Below are positions 7,412 to 15,418 of a stretch of DNA of 20,225 nt, piece by piece. Each line of letters opens with the position of its first letter. Positions within the stretch are counted from its first letter, which is position 1. The notes beneath the pieces were generated by a model, which made no database searches, was not told where the DNA came from, and saw only the letters and a program-made list of their open reading frames with translations. The DNA is from Bacteroidales bacterium UBA5833 (GTDB lineage: Bacteria > Bacteroidota > Bacteroidia > Bacteroidales > Lentimicrobiaceae). The stretch covers positions 1 to 20,225 of the forward strand of contig DJGZ01000052.1 in the NCBI GenBank assembly GCA_002433025.1, given 5' to 3'. Made by a program: the position numbers and the translations under genes.

Positions 7412-8170
7412 ATGGCATATCACCCAGGGATCATAATACAAGCCAGAACAGGTTCATCGCGATTACCGGGAAAAATGATCCTGCCGTTTGCCAGGGACAT
7501 GAACTTACTGGAACTTATGCTGACGGATTTCCGGCAAACCGCCGGAGACATTCCGTTTGTGGTTGCTACTACCGTTCAGCCCGGCGACGAAGCCATCATT
7601 GCCATCTGCAGGAATCTGGATGTGCCATACTTCAGAGGGCCGGAACAGGATGTTCTGAAACGCTTTATATTAACTGCTAAGCAGTTTGGTTTTGACAACA
7701 TTATCAGAGTATGTGCCGACAACCCGTTTTTTGACCTTGGAACTACCCTCGGATTACTTGATGTACTAATAGATATGAAGTGCGATTATGCCGGTTTCTC
7801 AATCAACGGTAAGCCATCAATCAAAACGCATCTCGGGTTATGGGGAGAAGCTGTAACGCTTGAGAGTCTGTTAAAAACTTCTACTCTCACAACTGAGCCG
7901 AAATACCGGGAGCATGTAACCAATTACCTGTATTCCAATCTGTCAGACTTCAGAATTACGCTTATCCCAGCTCCTTACGGATTTCACGACCGGGAAGATC
8001 TCCGGTTTACACTCGACACGGAAATCGACTTTAAGCTTCAACAGCAATTGTATCAAATGGCCGGCGTCCTTCCTAATCCTGAAAGACTATTTGAGTTAAT
8101 CAAAATTACTGGTAAAAACGAGCAGTATATTATTACCATGCGGGAGGAGATCCACCGCAATTCCAAATAA
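7412..8170 (+). CDS. SpsF-type cytidylyltransferase (likely CMP-sugar-acid synthetase)
   Basis: A 252-residue nucleotidyltransferase. IIIQARTGSSRLPGK (7-21) is the N-terminal nucleotide-binding signature of the SpsF family (COG1861). GPEQDVLKRF (76-85) and RVCADNPFFD (99-108) supply the metal-binding acidic residues D103/D108, and REDLRFTLDTEIDF near the C-terminus closes the domain. These enzymes transfer CMP from CTP to a sugar or sugar acid. Its immediate followers are a NeuB-type synthase and a KdsC-like phosphatase, so the likely product is CMP-nonulosonate. SpsF is used here in place of a NeuA-type synthetase. The frame runs open upstream to 7232, overlapping the divergent gene, but the ATG at 7412 stands directly before the conserved N-terminus and just after a promoter box. 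The stop is 19 bases before the next gene. Confidence 0.87.
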   Translation: MAYHPGIIIQARTGSSRLPGKMILPFARDMNLLELMLTDFRQTAGDIPFVVATTVQPGDEAIIAICRNLDVPYFRGPEQDVLKRFILTAKQFGFDNIIRVCADNPFFDLGTTLGLLDVLIDMKCDYAGFSINGKPSIKTHLGLWGEAVTLESLLKTSTLTTEPKYREHVTNYLYSNLSDFRITLIPAPYGFHDREDLRFTLDTEIDFKLQQQLYQMAGVLPNPERLFELIKITGKNEQYIITMREEIHRNSK

Positions 8171-8189
8171 CAACGGACAAAACAAACGC

Positions 8190-9233
8190 ATGAAACACAC
8201 ATACATAATAGGTGAAATTGGTCAGAACCATAACGGCTCGGTTGAGATTGCACGTACCCTTATCGACGCCGTATCACAGCCGATAGTTGATAACCTCTTT
8301 GGTGAAAAGCTTAAGCCAATGGACGCTATAAAGCTCACCAAACGCGACCTGAAGGAGGAATTGTCGGCATCAGCTATGCTGAAGCCATACAATAGTCCGA
8401 ATTCCTTCGGAAAGACCTACGGCGAGCACAGGGCATATCTCGAGCTGAGCGATGAACAGCACCTCGAAATTTTTCTTTATGCCAAATCAAAGGGGCTGGA
8501 GTTTGTTGAAACCCTCTGTGCACGGGGATGTCTTACCTTGTTAAAACATTTCACTCCCGACCGTCTCAAGGTAGCTTCGCGCGATCTCACCAATCTACCA
8601 CTGCTTGAAGCCATGGCGGAAACCCGGATCCCTATGATACTTTCCACAGGGATGGGCGGTCGCGAAGAACTCGACCTGGCGCTTGAAGTCATTACCCATC
8701 ACCACAGCGATGTATCAATACTGCATTGCCTTTCTCAATATCCTTCAGAGTACAGAAACATCAATCTGAATACAATTTCGTATTTAAAAAAGCACTATCC
8801 GGGCTACAAAATCGGGTATTCCGACCACTCGATAGGAATTATGGTTCCTGCTGCCGCCGTGGCACTTGGAGCTGAAATCATCGAAAAACACATTACCCTC
8901 GATCGAAATATGAAGGGCACTGACCACCAGGGTTCTTTGGGCATTGATGGCATATATCGCATGGTGCGGGATATCCGTAATCTGGAAATGGCACTTGGTA
9001 CCGAAGATATGTTCATCAGCGATGCCGTTCAGGATACACGCATTAAGCTGGAACGCTCCGTTGCAGCCCTTTCACCAATCAGAAAAGGAGAAATTATTAC
9101 CAGCGACAAGCTGCACCTTCTGAGTCCGGGCGACGGATTTAAATGGAATGAGCGCAACCTTATCGTTGGCCGGAAAGCCGCTTGCGATATTCCGGCAGAT
9201 GAAGTTATTTACCCTAATATGATGGAAGAATGA
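8190..9233 (+). CDS. NeuB-family nonulosonic acid synthase with SAF domain
   Basis: A 347-residue enzyme that condenses phosphoenolpyruvate with a C6 sugar (or its 6-phosphate) to give a nine-carbon keto acid. The TIM-barrel part starts with IIGEIGQNHNG (6-16) and holds STGMGG (152-157), HCLSQYPSEYRNINL (179-193), GYSDHSIG (209-216) and EKHITLDRNMKGTDHQGSL (232-250). H213, H234 and D245 have the same spacing as the metal-binding histidines and aspartate of meningococcal NeuB. Residues from about 288 form the C-terminal SAF (antifreeze-like) domain. The loop between TLIDAV and DAIKLTKRD is about a dozen residues longer than in classical NeuB and is followed by PNSFGKTYGEHR, marking a separate branch. 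It overlaps the downstream phosphatase by ATGA, so the two are translationally coupled. The exact sugar substrate is not provable here; the phosphatase suggests a 6-phosphate. Confidence 0.92.
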   Translation: MKHTYIIGEIGQNHNGSVEIARTLIDAVSQPIVDNLFGEKLKPMDAIKLTKRDLKEELSASAMLKPYNSPNSFGKTYGEHRAYLELSDEQHLEIFLYAKSKGLEFVETLCARGCLTLLKHFTPDRLKVASRDLTNLPLLEAMAETRIPMILSTGMGGREELDLALEVITHHHSDVSILHCLSQYPSEYRNINLNTISYLKKHYPGYKIGYSDHSIGIMVPAAAVALGAEIIEKHITLDRNMKGTDHQGSLGIDGIYRMVRDIRNLEMALGTEDMFISDAVQDTRIKLERSVAALSPIRKGEIITSDKLHLLSPGDGFKWNERNLIVGRKAACDIPADEVIYPNMMEE

Positions 9234-9751
9234 CGATAAAACTTGTAATTACCGATATCGACGGTGTATGGACCGACGGAGGAATGTATTACGATAATCA
9301 GGGTAATGAACTGAAAAAGTTTAATACGTCCGACAGTGCCGGCGTTGTCTTCCTAAGGGAACTGCAAATTCCCCTGGCAATCATTAGCGGAGAAGATACG
9401 GCTGCTCTCAGACGCCGGGCTGAAAAACTCCGCATCGAACACCTCTTTATGGGCGTACGGAACAAACTGCATGTAGCGGACGAATTGGTTAAATCGCTTA
9501 ACATCTCTCTTGACGAGGTTGCGTATATCGGCGACGACATCAACGACCTGCCTCTGCTGAAAGCCTGCGGACTAAGCGCCACTCCGGCCAGCGCTCCGGA
9601 TTATGTAAAAAAGTCCGTTACATGGACTCTGGATAAAAATGGCGGCGAAGGTGCGTTCAGAGAGTTTGTTGAACGCATTCTGCAGGAAAATAACCTGTTC
9701 CAGAAAGCACTGAACTCCTATTTTAAGCGTATCAGTCAGTACAACGGATAA
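9230..9751 (+). CDS. KdsC-like HAD phosphatase, probable nonulosonate-9-phosphate phosphatase
   Basis: A 173-residue, cap-less (C0) HAD hydrolase. Nucleophile motif I is TDIDGVWTDGG (8-18) with D9 and D11, motif II is IISGE (S53), K79 is the motif III lysine and GDDINDLPLL (101-110) is motif IV. The family contains KdsC (KDO-8-phosphate) and the Bacteroides KDN-9-phosphate phosphatase BT1713. As I recall, BT1713 uses a glutamate just after motif II and a lysine eleven residues on to recognise the nine-carbon substrate; E55 and K66 in GEDTAALRRRAEK match that pattern. Coupled to a NeuB-type synthase, it most likely removes the 9-phosphate before CMP activation. The end overlaps the convergent glycosyltransferase gene by 20 bases. 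Confidence 0.9.
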   Translation: MTIKLVITDIDGVWTDGGMYYDNQGNELKKFNTSDSAGVVFLRELQIPLAIISGEDTAALRRRAEKLRIEHLFMGVRNKLHVADELVKSLNISLDEVAYIGDDINDLPLLKACGLSATPASAPDYVKKSVTWTLDKNGGEGAFREFVERILQENNLFQKALNSYFKRISQYNG

Positions 9752-11567
9752 AATTCACAATTCTTTCCGAAGACCTGCCATCGATCCTGAATGCATTTCG
9801 CTCAATGAAGGATTCGTAAGCCTTATCGTTGATGGTTAGTTTCCGGCTCAGTATACCTCCGGCTACCTGAGTAAGTTCTGCACCGTTCAATGCCCGGAAT
9901 GCAACCCCCTGCTTAATGTAAGCCTGAATATCCTGATTCAGGTGATCAAGAATCACTAGCGGCTTCCCGAAATAAACCGTTTCAGCTCCAACGGTGGAGA
10001 AACAGGTAATAAGCATAATACATGAAGCAATGAGCGAATAAAGATCGTGCTCACTTGTAACGGAATAATTGATGCATCCCGTTTGTCTTGCGATACGATG
10101 GTAATACTCCGGATCCGAAGCTTCAGAGGGGTGCAGCTTAATAACCACATGAATATTGGAAAAACCGGCGGCCATATTCAGCACATCAAATGCAGCCTTC
10201 TCCCGCAGCAAAGGATCCTGCTGAAGCTGTGAGGCAAATACAACCAAAGGGACTTCGGGGTAACCCAGCTCTTTTATCAGCTTATTGCGATTTTTTAGCA
10301 GTGTGGGAATGATATCGGTTCGCGGCTGTCCCACAACCTCAAGACTGTTGTCGGGATAACCCGATTTATTGATCAAATAGTCTTTCCAGTAGCTCCCCCA
10401 CACCAGTGTAGCATCGCAAAGCAAACCTCTCCGTACGTCGGCAGACGTAAACCGGTATGCCGGATGCAGATCATGTATATTACCATGTTGAACTCCAATG
10501 GTTTTCATACCATTGACACGTGCAGCATCCAAAATGCACTTAACGGCAGGGCTGTTCTCGTCGATGCTTGTAACTGTTTTATAGTCATGACTCCTGAAAA
10601 ACCTGTTATATGCCTGGTTTTTGAAAATATAAAAACGGCTTGCTCCGTGAAATTGCAGCAACTTTTGAAGTATCCAGGCATTACGACCGGGTTCAGCTTC
10701 CTTTACCAGTTGCAGAAGCCTGGAATACATAAGGGTTTCATTTTGTCTGTAGGCTTTCCAAACAGCCGGCGACAGCGCACCTCTGATAAGGATGAATTCT
10801 CCTGGTATCCGGCGAACACGGGGGTGAGAATTTTGGATCATCCAACGCTCGATCCGGAATTGTTGTCCCTGCGAAAACTTTGGGGGCTCTGTTTCGTCAA
10901 TAATCGCAAAATCTTTTCCTGCTTTTGCAAATACATAGGCAAGGTTATAGTTGTCCTGTTTCAATTTCATGGTATCCGGATCCAGACAGGGCTGACGTGC
11001 GGAGCGGTCGATAAGAAGATGGCGGCACTCCCCCGCTTTAAGCACGGTGACGATGCCAATAAAGAACCGGAGAAGCAGATACGTGAGGTAATGGATAAAC
11101 GAAACAAAACGGTTTCTACGGCCTTTGGGTGACGTACCCTGAACAATTACAACATTATCAGGAAGATTTCCAAATAGTTGAAAATCGCTGAAGCTGGTAT
11201 ACAGATGAATTTCATTGTATGCCGGAGCCATATCCCGTATCAGGGCTTCTTCATATGCCTGATTCCGCATGATGAAATAAATCCGGAACTTATGGTAATG
11301 CCACAGGCTCATACCAGAAACAGAAAGCATCTCCGCCAGGGAAGCATCGCCCGTTTTTGCATCACCGAATGCAAGAAGACGTTCCATTTCAGAGTAATTA
11401 ATATCCCGTTTTTTAGCTCCATCCTGTAAAACAACTTCAACCGGAAAGGGATAGGCTATGCTGCTTGTTGAAAAAATCCTCAGGTTCTCCTCTGAATCAG
11501 CCAAACGGCGGATATTCAGGATCTCAGACCCTGAGAGGTTTCGGTTAATTAAAATAGCCCTTTTCAT
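9732..11567 (-). CDS. Large GT-B-like surface carbohydrate protein with HP motif, candidate nonulosonate transferase
   Basis: A 611-residue protein that I do not recognise by name. Residues 1-150 show no known motif. Residues 155-177 are a hydrophobic run that may be a membrane helix or buried. The C-terminal half (about 320-605) looks like a GT-B fold related to CDP-glycerol phosphotransferase and KpsS-type enzymes: DEN (336-338), GVQHGNIHD (358-366), VVGQPRTD, VIKLHPSE with H479-P480, and TCFSTVGAETVYFGKP with S524-T525. An acidic pair, then HP, then a Ser/Thr pair about 45 residues later is the pattern of several bacterial sialyl- and KDO-transferases. Next to a CMP-nonulosonate operon, transfer of that sugar is a reasonable guess. 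It overlaps the flippase stop by ATGA. Alternatives are a glycerol- or ribitol-phosphate transferase or another GT-B enzyme. Confidence 0.7.
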   Translation of the reverse strand: MKRAILINRNLSGSEILNIRRLADSEENLRIFSTSSIAYPFPVEVVLQDGAKKRDINYSEMERLLAFGDAKTGDASLAEMLSVSGMSLWHYHKFRIYFIMRNQAYEEALIRDMAPAYNEIHLYTSFSDFQLFGNLPDNVVIVQGTSPKGRRNRFVSFIHYLTYLLLRFFIGIVTVLKAGECRHLLIDRSARQPCLDPDTMKLKQDNYNLAYVFAKAGKDFAIIDETEPPKFSQGQQFRIERWMIQNSHPRVRRIPGEFILIRGALSPAVWKAYRQNETLMYSRLLQLVKEAEPGRNAWILQKLLQFHGASRFYIFKNQAYNRFFRSHDYKTVTSIDENSPAVKCILDAARVNGMKTIGVQHGNIHDLHPAYRFTSADVRRGLLCDATLVWGSYWKDYLINKSGYPDNSLEVVGQPRTDIIPTLLKNRNKLIKELGYPEVPLVVFASQLQQDPLLREKAAFDVLNMAAGFSNIHVVIKLHPSEASDPEYYHRIARQTGCINYSVTSEHDLYSLIASCIMLITCFSTVGAETVYFGKPLVILDHLNQDIQAYIKQGVAFRALNGAELTQVAGGILSRKLTINDKAYESFIERNAFRIDGRSSERIVNFIRCTD

Positions 11568-13009
11568 ATCCTGGTTATTAATCGTTTAATATCGCGGCGA
11601 TACAGAATCACCAGTGAAGAAATCAGTATCAGTAAGGATAGAATGGCTGAGGTATACTGTCCAAGACCGAGAGTATGTTTTGAAATTTCAAGCAATAAAA
11701 TCAGACCCATGCAGATGAGCGGACTGTAAAGCAACTTGCCGAGATTCCAGTTAAACGGCCGGATGCGCCGGGCATAGAGGTATGCCCCGATAACCTGAAT
11801 TATATCTGCAGTCATTATCGAAATTACAGCACCATAAATCAGGAAGCGGGGAATCAGAATAAGGTTCAGCAGAATATTAACCAGCAGACTTGCGATGTTC
11901 AGATACAGGAAAAATTTGGTTTTCTTTTCGTAATACAATACAAATGAAAATATTACGTATTGTGTCCTTGGCAGATAACGGATAAATATCAGGACGATGA
12001 AAGAAGAGGCCAGGCGCACATCGGTTTCATAGAACAGGGTAAGATACGCCATTACAGGAAGGATTGCCATTGCTATAATAAGCTGTGATTGAGCCATCAG
12101 CATATTAGACAGGGATCGGATTTCCTCCTCATGCTTCAGCGTCCCCTCCTTCATGTATCTGTATATCTCAGGCTGGGTTGCAGCCTGCAGTCCCTGAATA
12201 ATTATTTGCATTCCAAGGGCAAAATTCACGGCAGTGAAGTAAATCCCAAGATCGCTGGGAAAACGTTCCATAAAGTACTTGTCGGCGAAATTCAATCCCC
12301 AGGCAAGTACTCCGTATTGAACCAGAGGCCAGGCAAAGCGATTCATCTCATTCAGAGTTCCCCTGCTGAACCTGATACCGCTTTTGCGATAAGTAAACAG
12401 GATTACACCTGCAGAAACGATGCTGCTTCCGATTGCGCTACCGTATACATATCCAATGAACGACATTTCAAAATAGAAAAGCCCGATAAGCTGAAATCCG
12501 GTTCGAACAATGGCATTGGCAACATTAACGATAATAAACGCACTGACACGCTTTTCATTCCGGTATAAAGCCGCTGCAGTAGTAATTATGGATCGGTTTA
12601 TTCCGGTAATAATTGCCGCAAATCCAAAGCTGCTGAAATTGCGGAGCGCTTCCTGAGAAAAGACTCTGCCGATGTAATTTTGAAGAAAGAAGGCGGCCGT
12701 TAGCAATATCAATCCCCTTAACAATATAGAATTGAAAACGGAAGATACCATATTGTTGTACGACTCACGGTCGTCTTCCACATCATAAAGAAACCGGGAA
12801 ATGGCATTACCCATGGAGAACAGGGTGATAGTAAATGCCAGAGAAGTAACCATTTCGGCAATGCCAATCTGGGAAAAGTCCATTGCATTAAGCCGTTCAT
12901 TCCCTTCAATAACTGGTTGAATGAGAACCTGAAGCACAGGCGGAACAGCAGCCACGCCTGAATAGACGAGCGATAATTTCAGGTGTTCCTTAACATTCAG
13001 ACGTTTCAT
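11564..13009 (-). CDS. Wzx-type polysaccharide flippase (MOP/MATE superfamily)
   Basis: A 481-residue, very hydrophobic protein with at least twelve membrane segments and short basic loops. It fits the polysaccharide transporter branch of the MOP superfamily, which flips undecaprenyl-linked oligosaccharides across the inner membrane. Supporting features are the N-terminal amphipathic start (MKRLNVKEHLK), the paired halves with SVFNSILLRGLILL and AIITGINRSIITTAAALYRNEKR, and FADKYFMERF in the middle; the length is usual for Wzx. It is the first gene of a two-gene unit with the large glycosyltransferase, whose ATG overlaps its TGA. A promoter box lies 18 bases before the start codon. No Wzy-type polymerase is visible nearby, so the exported unit may be short or polymerised by a distant gene. 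Confidence 0.85.
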   Translation of the reverse strand: MKRLNVKEHLKLSLVYSGVAAVPPVLQVLIQPVIEGNERLNAMDFSQIGIAEMVTSLAFTITLFSMGNAISRFLYDVEDDRESYNNMVSSVFNSILLRGLILLTAAFFLQNYIGRVFSQEALRNFSSFGFAAIITGINRSIITTAAALYRNEKRVSAFIIVNVANAIVRTGFQLIGLFYFEMSFIGYVYGSAIGSSIVSAGVILFTYRKSGIRFSRGTLNEMNRFAWPLVQYGVLAWGLNFADKYFMERFPSDLGIYFTAVNFALGMQIIIQGLQAATQPEIYRYMKEGTLKHEEEIRSLSNMLMAQSQLIIAMAILPVMAYLTLFYETDVRLASSFIVLIFIRYLPRTQYVIFSFVLYYEKKTKFFLYLNIASLLVNILLNLILIPRFLIYGAVISIMTADIIQVIGAYLYARRIRPFNWNLGKLLYSPLICMGLILLLEISKHTLGLGQYTSAILSLLILISSLVILYRRDIKRLITRI

Positions 13010-13026
13010 CCAGTATCAGTGATCTG

Positions 13027-13034
13027 CAAAAATA
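13027..13034 (-). promoter_or_regulatory. -7 promoter box of the flippase-glycosyltransferase unit
   Basis: On the minus strand 13034 to 13027 reads TATTTTTG, a TAnnTTTG match, with TTCG near the -33 spacing (one base from TTTG). The predicted leader to the ATG at 13009 is about 11 bases. It separates this unit from the T9SS-cargo gene upstream, which ends at 13112. Confidence 0.55.
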
Positions 13035-13111
13035 AGGCTGATTCGGATAAAAGCGAAGTAATTGCTGACAAACAGCTCAATTAACCTATTTTGCAAAACT
13101 CATCCTCCTTT

Positions 13112-15418
13112 TTAATAAAGCATTGTTACACTTCCATAGGTCTTTTTGAATACGAACTGACCGTCCCGCGTGCATTGTTCTATATCAAAAACAACAAAAT
13201 ATACTCCCGCCGGACAGCGTTCGTTCATAAAAAATCCATTCCAGCCTTCTTCCGGATCATTTGTTTCGAAGAGTATAGCACCCCAGCGATTGACAATTGT
13301 CATTTTGTAAAGACCTACATCATGCAGCACAGGCTTAAAGGTATCGTTGATTCCATCTTCGTTTGGAGTGAAGACATTGGGAATTTTCATACTGAACTCA
13401 CAGCATCTGAAAACTTCCACCGAATCGGCTGCTGAGCACTGATCTGCTGTCATTGCAACAATATTGTAAATACCCGGTGTATCCACATGATAAATTGATG
13501 TATTGCTTCCATCCTGCCAGCGATATGTATCGAAACCGAAAGCAATCAGGTCAATTCCTTCCGGTGAACACAACATTGTATCCGGACCAATAAACAAGTC
13601 GGGTACGTAAAAATAATCTACTGAAAAACGGTGTTCGGTATGGCAGCCAAATATATCGGTTTTCTTTACGGTATAGATACCGGGATCAGCAATAGTGCGT
13701 GTGGATGAAGTTAGCATATCGTTCCATTGATATTCAAACTGATCGTTACCTGCCGAAATGGTAAGCAACGAATCGGGACAAATAGTGTAGCTGCCTGGGA
13801 GGTCAATATCTGGACCCGGGATAGTAACCACATTTGCCGTATCAGACGCTAAACACCCGAATTCAGACGTTTTTCTTACCCAGTACTTACCTGGAACCGA
13901 TACGTTTATTGAAGGGCTTGTAAGTCCATTATTCCACAAATAATTAAAACCCGAATCACCGGCAATAAGTGTGGTATTACCGCCTTCACATAGTTTAAGC
14001 GTATCGGGCAGATTATTCTGTGGCATGGGATATATTTCAACTTCCATAGAGGCTTCCAGCTCACTTCCACCCGAGCTGATCTTAAAAGTTACAGTGTAAT
14101 TTCCTGGAGCGGAGAAACAATGTTGCGGATTCAGGACACCGGATGTGTTATCTGGAGATAGAGGATCTCCAAAATTCCAGAGAACCCAATCGTGATTTTG
14201 CTGAAGATCTCCGAAAAGATTAGCACTAAAGTGAACCGTATCCACAAGACAGGAATTCGCAGCGTTGAGGGTGATGGTGGGAACAAAATAACTTTGAATG
14301 AATGTTGGCAATCCCATCAGCGAACCCCTGGTCGCTCCCAGATAAAGGGATTCGTCAACATAATTGCAGGTAGCCCCTTCCTCATTCGGGTTATTAATCA
14401 CGCCAAGATATCTGGAAACAACATCGGGCCGGTTATAACGGGCAACGTAAATCTTTCCGTCTGGCCCCATTTGCATGCAACCAGGAGCCATTCCGGTTGA
14501 AGCGATCAGCGTCCGGGTCTTTAGTCCTAGATTTATCTGATAGATTTGCTTCAGATCATAGGATACCGAAGCATAAAGAAAATGAGAATCGGCTGAAAAC
14601 TCAACACCGTATGTGGCATCAGGGAATGAAAAAACAGAATGAAAACTTACATCACCTGTCCCAGGATTAAAATTGAACACTTCCACCCGTCGCTCGTGGT
14701 AGGTTGCCATACCAAGATATCTACCATCAGTCGAAAACTTAAGGCAACCCTGAACTCCATTAGTTATTATCTGGCCAGCGAATGAAGATTTAACAGTCGA
14801 ACTTACACCAGAAGAGGTAACAAGATAACTCTTAAATTCATTGGATTCACGTTCATGAATAACTACCCAGACATCGATTTGATTTGAATGCCTGACAGCA
14901 GAAATTTTCTCAGTAGAATTTGACTGCAGAAAAACATTTTTAGTCACTACAGCTCCATTTCCCCCTGCCTGATTCATATCAACAACCGAATAATAAAGAT
15001 CACCGTCAGAATAAGCATAGTCAACGGTAAATACAATATACCGGGTATCATTGTTGGGAAGCGGAACTATAACTCCCGATTGGGTTGAAGAGGGATGGCC
15101 ATTTAGTCCTGTACCGTTCACCATTGGCTGATGCGTTCGGTCATAAATGGTCATTCCATCTGTATAAAAAAGCAAGTTTCCGCTGTAATCGCTGATTGAA
15201 GCAACGCCTTCAAAATTATCGATTGCACCATCAAAAAGCACCTGAGGTGAACCGTTTGAAAAGTCAAGACCAGCATTCTTACCAAAATACCAGACATTTC
15301 CATGTTTTTGAGCCCAAAGTGAAGGTGAAAATTCAAATAGGATCAGTCCAAAAACTAAAAATTGGCAAAAACTCCGGATAATAATACCTAAATAGCTTGT
15401 AAAAGATCTATGTTGCAC
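13112..15418 (-). CDS. Secreted beta-propeller/PKD/Ig-like protein with T9SS type-B sorting domain
   Basis: A 768-residue exported protein. A signal peptide spans about 1-36 (hydrophobic core FLVFGLILF, likely cut before Q37). Residues 38-375 begin NVWYFGKNAGLDFSNG and contain GNLLFYTDG and several strand repeats, a Bacteroidota beta-propeller-like domain. A PKD domain (about 377-467) has WNFGDP and YTVTFKI. Three Ig-like repeats, each with a YLW/YQW/YRW core near 490, 559 and 627, follow with about 69-residue spacing. Residues 676-768 (NVFTPNEDGIND, IVNRWGAILFET, CPAGVYF) are the gliding-motility/type-B T9SS C-terminal domain, so the protein should cross the outer membrane by the type IX system. 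The only start is GTG at 15418; the frame has a stop shortly upstream and no ATG. No enzyme motif is seen; adhesion or surface-matrix roles are plausible. Confidence 0.88.
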   Translation of the reverse strand: MQHRSFTSYLGIIIRSFCQFLVFGLILFEFSPSLWAQKHGNVWYFGKNAGLDFSNGSPQVLFDGAIDNFEGVASISDYSGNLLFYTDGMTIYDRTHQPMVNGTGLNGHPSSTQSGVIVPLPNNDTRYIVFTVDYAYSDGDLYYSVVDMNQAGGNGAVVTKNVFLQSNSTEKISAVRHSNQIDVWVVIHERESNEFKSYLVTSSGVSSTVKSSFAGQIITNGVQGCLKFSTDGRYLGMATYHERRVEVFNFNPGTGDVSFHSVFSFPDATYGVEFSADSHFLYASVSYDLKQIYQINLGLKTRTLIASTGMAPGCMQMGPDGKIYVARYNRPDVVSRYLGVINNPNEEGATCNYVDESLYLGATRGSLMGLPTFIQSYFVPTITLNAANSCLVDTVHFSANLFGDLQQNHDWVLWNFGDPLSPDNTSGVLNPQHCFSAPGNYTVTFKISSGGSELEASMEVEIYPMPQNNLPDTLKLCEGGNTTLIAGDSGFNYLWNNGLTSPSINVSVPGKYWVRKTSEFGCLASDTANVVTIPGPDIDLPGSYTICPDSLLTISAGNDQFEYQWNDMLTSSTRTIADPGIYTVKKTDIFGCHTEHRFSVDYFYVPDLFIGPDTMLCSPEGIDLIAFGFDTYRWQDGSNTSIYHVDTPGIYNIVAMTADQCSAADSVEVFRCCEFSMKIPNVFTPNEDGINDTFKPVLHDVGLYKMTIVNRWGAILFETNDPEEGWNGFFMNERCPAGVYFVVFDIEQCTRDGQFVFKKTYGSVTMLY

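Noticed and set aside
10464..11132. A 222-codon plus-strand frame inside the large glycosyltransferase gene
   Set aside because: It is antisense to a gene with clear motifs and shows no domain-like pattern or promoter; a composition shadow.
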